Source: Thermoanaerobaculia bacterium
GTDB lineage: Bacteria; Acidobacteriota; Thermoanaerobaculia; Multivoradales; UBA5704
Reading direction: 5' to 3'
Assembly (NCBI GenBank): GCA_030150965.1
Contig: JASLEW010000478.1
Coordinates: forward strand, 1 to 6,552
DNA length: 6,552 nt
In this document: positions 1 to 6,552 of the stretch, one piece after another
Layout of the letters: each line of letters starts with the position of its first letter
Numbering within the stretch: the first letter of the stretch is position 1
Notes under the pieces: model-generated
Seen by the model: the letters and a program-made list of their open reading frames with translations, nothing else
The model's database searches: none
Told to the model about the DNA's origin: nothing
Translations under genes and position numbers: made by a program

Positions 1-6552
<6,552 letters not shown>

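Overview
The window is a single, uninterrupted minus-strand reading frame. It is open from base 6550 down to base 2 (2183 codons, no stop, neither end in view) and encodes the middle of a giant hybrid non-ribosomal peptide synthetase / type I polyketide synthase (NRPS-PKS). No complete gene, intergenic gap, promoter, terminator, RNA gene or transposon is present. Other long open stretches on both strands are side effects of the extreme GC content. Residue numbers below count from the codon at 6550-6548 as residue 1.

Reading with the gene (right to left): the last residues of an adenylation domain (6503-6550, A10 motif); a peptidyl carrier domain (6176-6379, GGHS); a ketosynthase (4682-5965, Cys-His-His intact); an acyltransferase (3476-4372, GHSVG and HAFH, malonyl-type); a post-AT linker; a ketoreductase with structural and catalytic halves (1388-3259); and a dehydratase (44-1186). 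The frame continues past base 1, where the acyl carrier domain must lie. The expected chemistry is this: an aminoacyl or peptidyl chain passes from the NRPS carrier to the ketosynthase, is extended with malonate, reduced to a beta-hydroxy group and dehydrated to an enoyl unit. Placing the ketoreductase before the dehydratase reverses the usual order of modular synthases.

The most unusual property is a set of low-complexity Ala/Gly/Pro/Ser-rich segments. They lie between domains and also inside the ketoreductase and dehydratase domains. They include six tandem 57-bp units (2840-3178), a degenerate Ala/Gly repeat in the dehydratase (128-394), an 18-bp tandem repeat (2116-2160) and a 9-bp collagen-like repeat (6141-6167). 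In three of these segments, about 25-38% of codons end in A or T by hand count, against 2 of 100 in a ketosynthase core stretch. Each core domain keeps its catalytic residues, so the synthase looks functional rather than decayed.

The source is a bacterium with very high GC (clearly above 70% by eye) and strong G/C preference at codon third positions. The ketosynthase and dehydratase wording resembles synthases from non-actinomycete secondary-metabolite producers such as Myxococcota or Acidobacteriota, but that is an impression from memory. The taxon cannot be fixed from this window.
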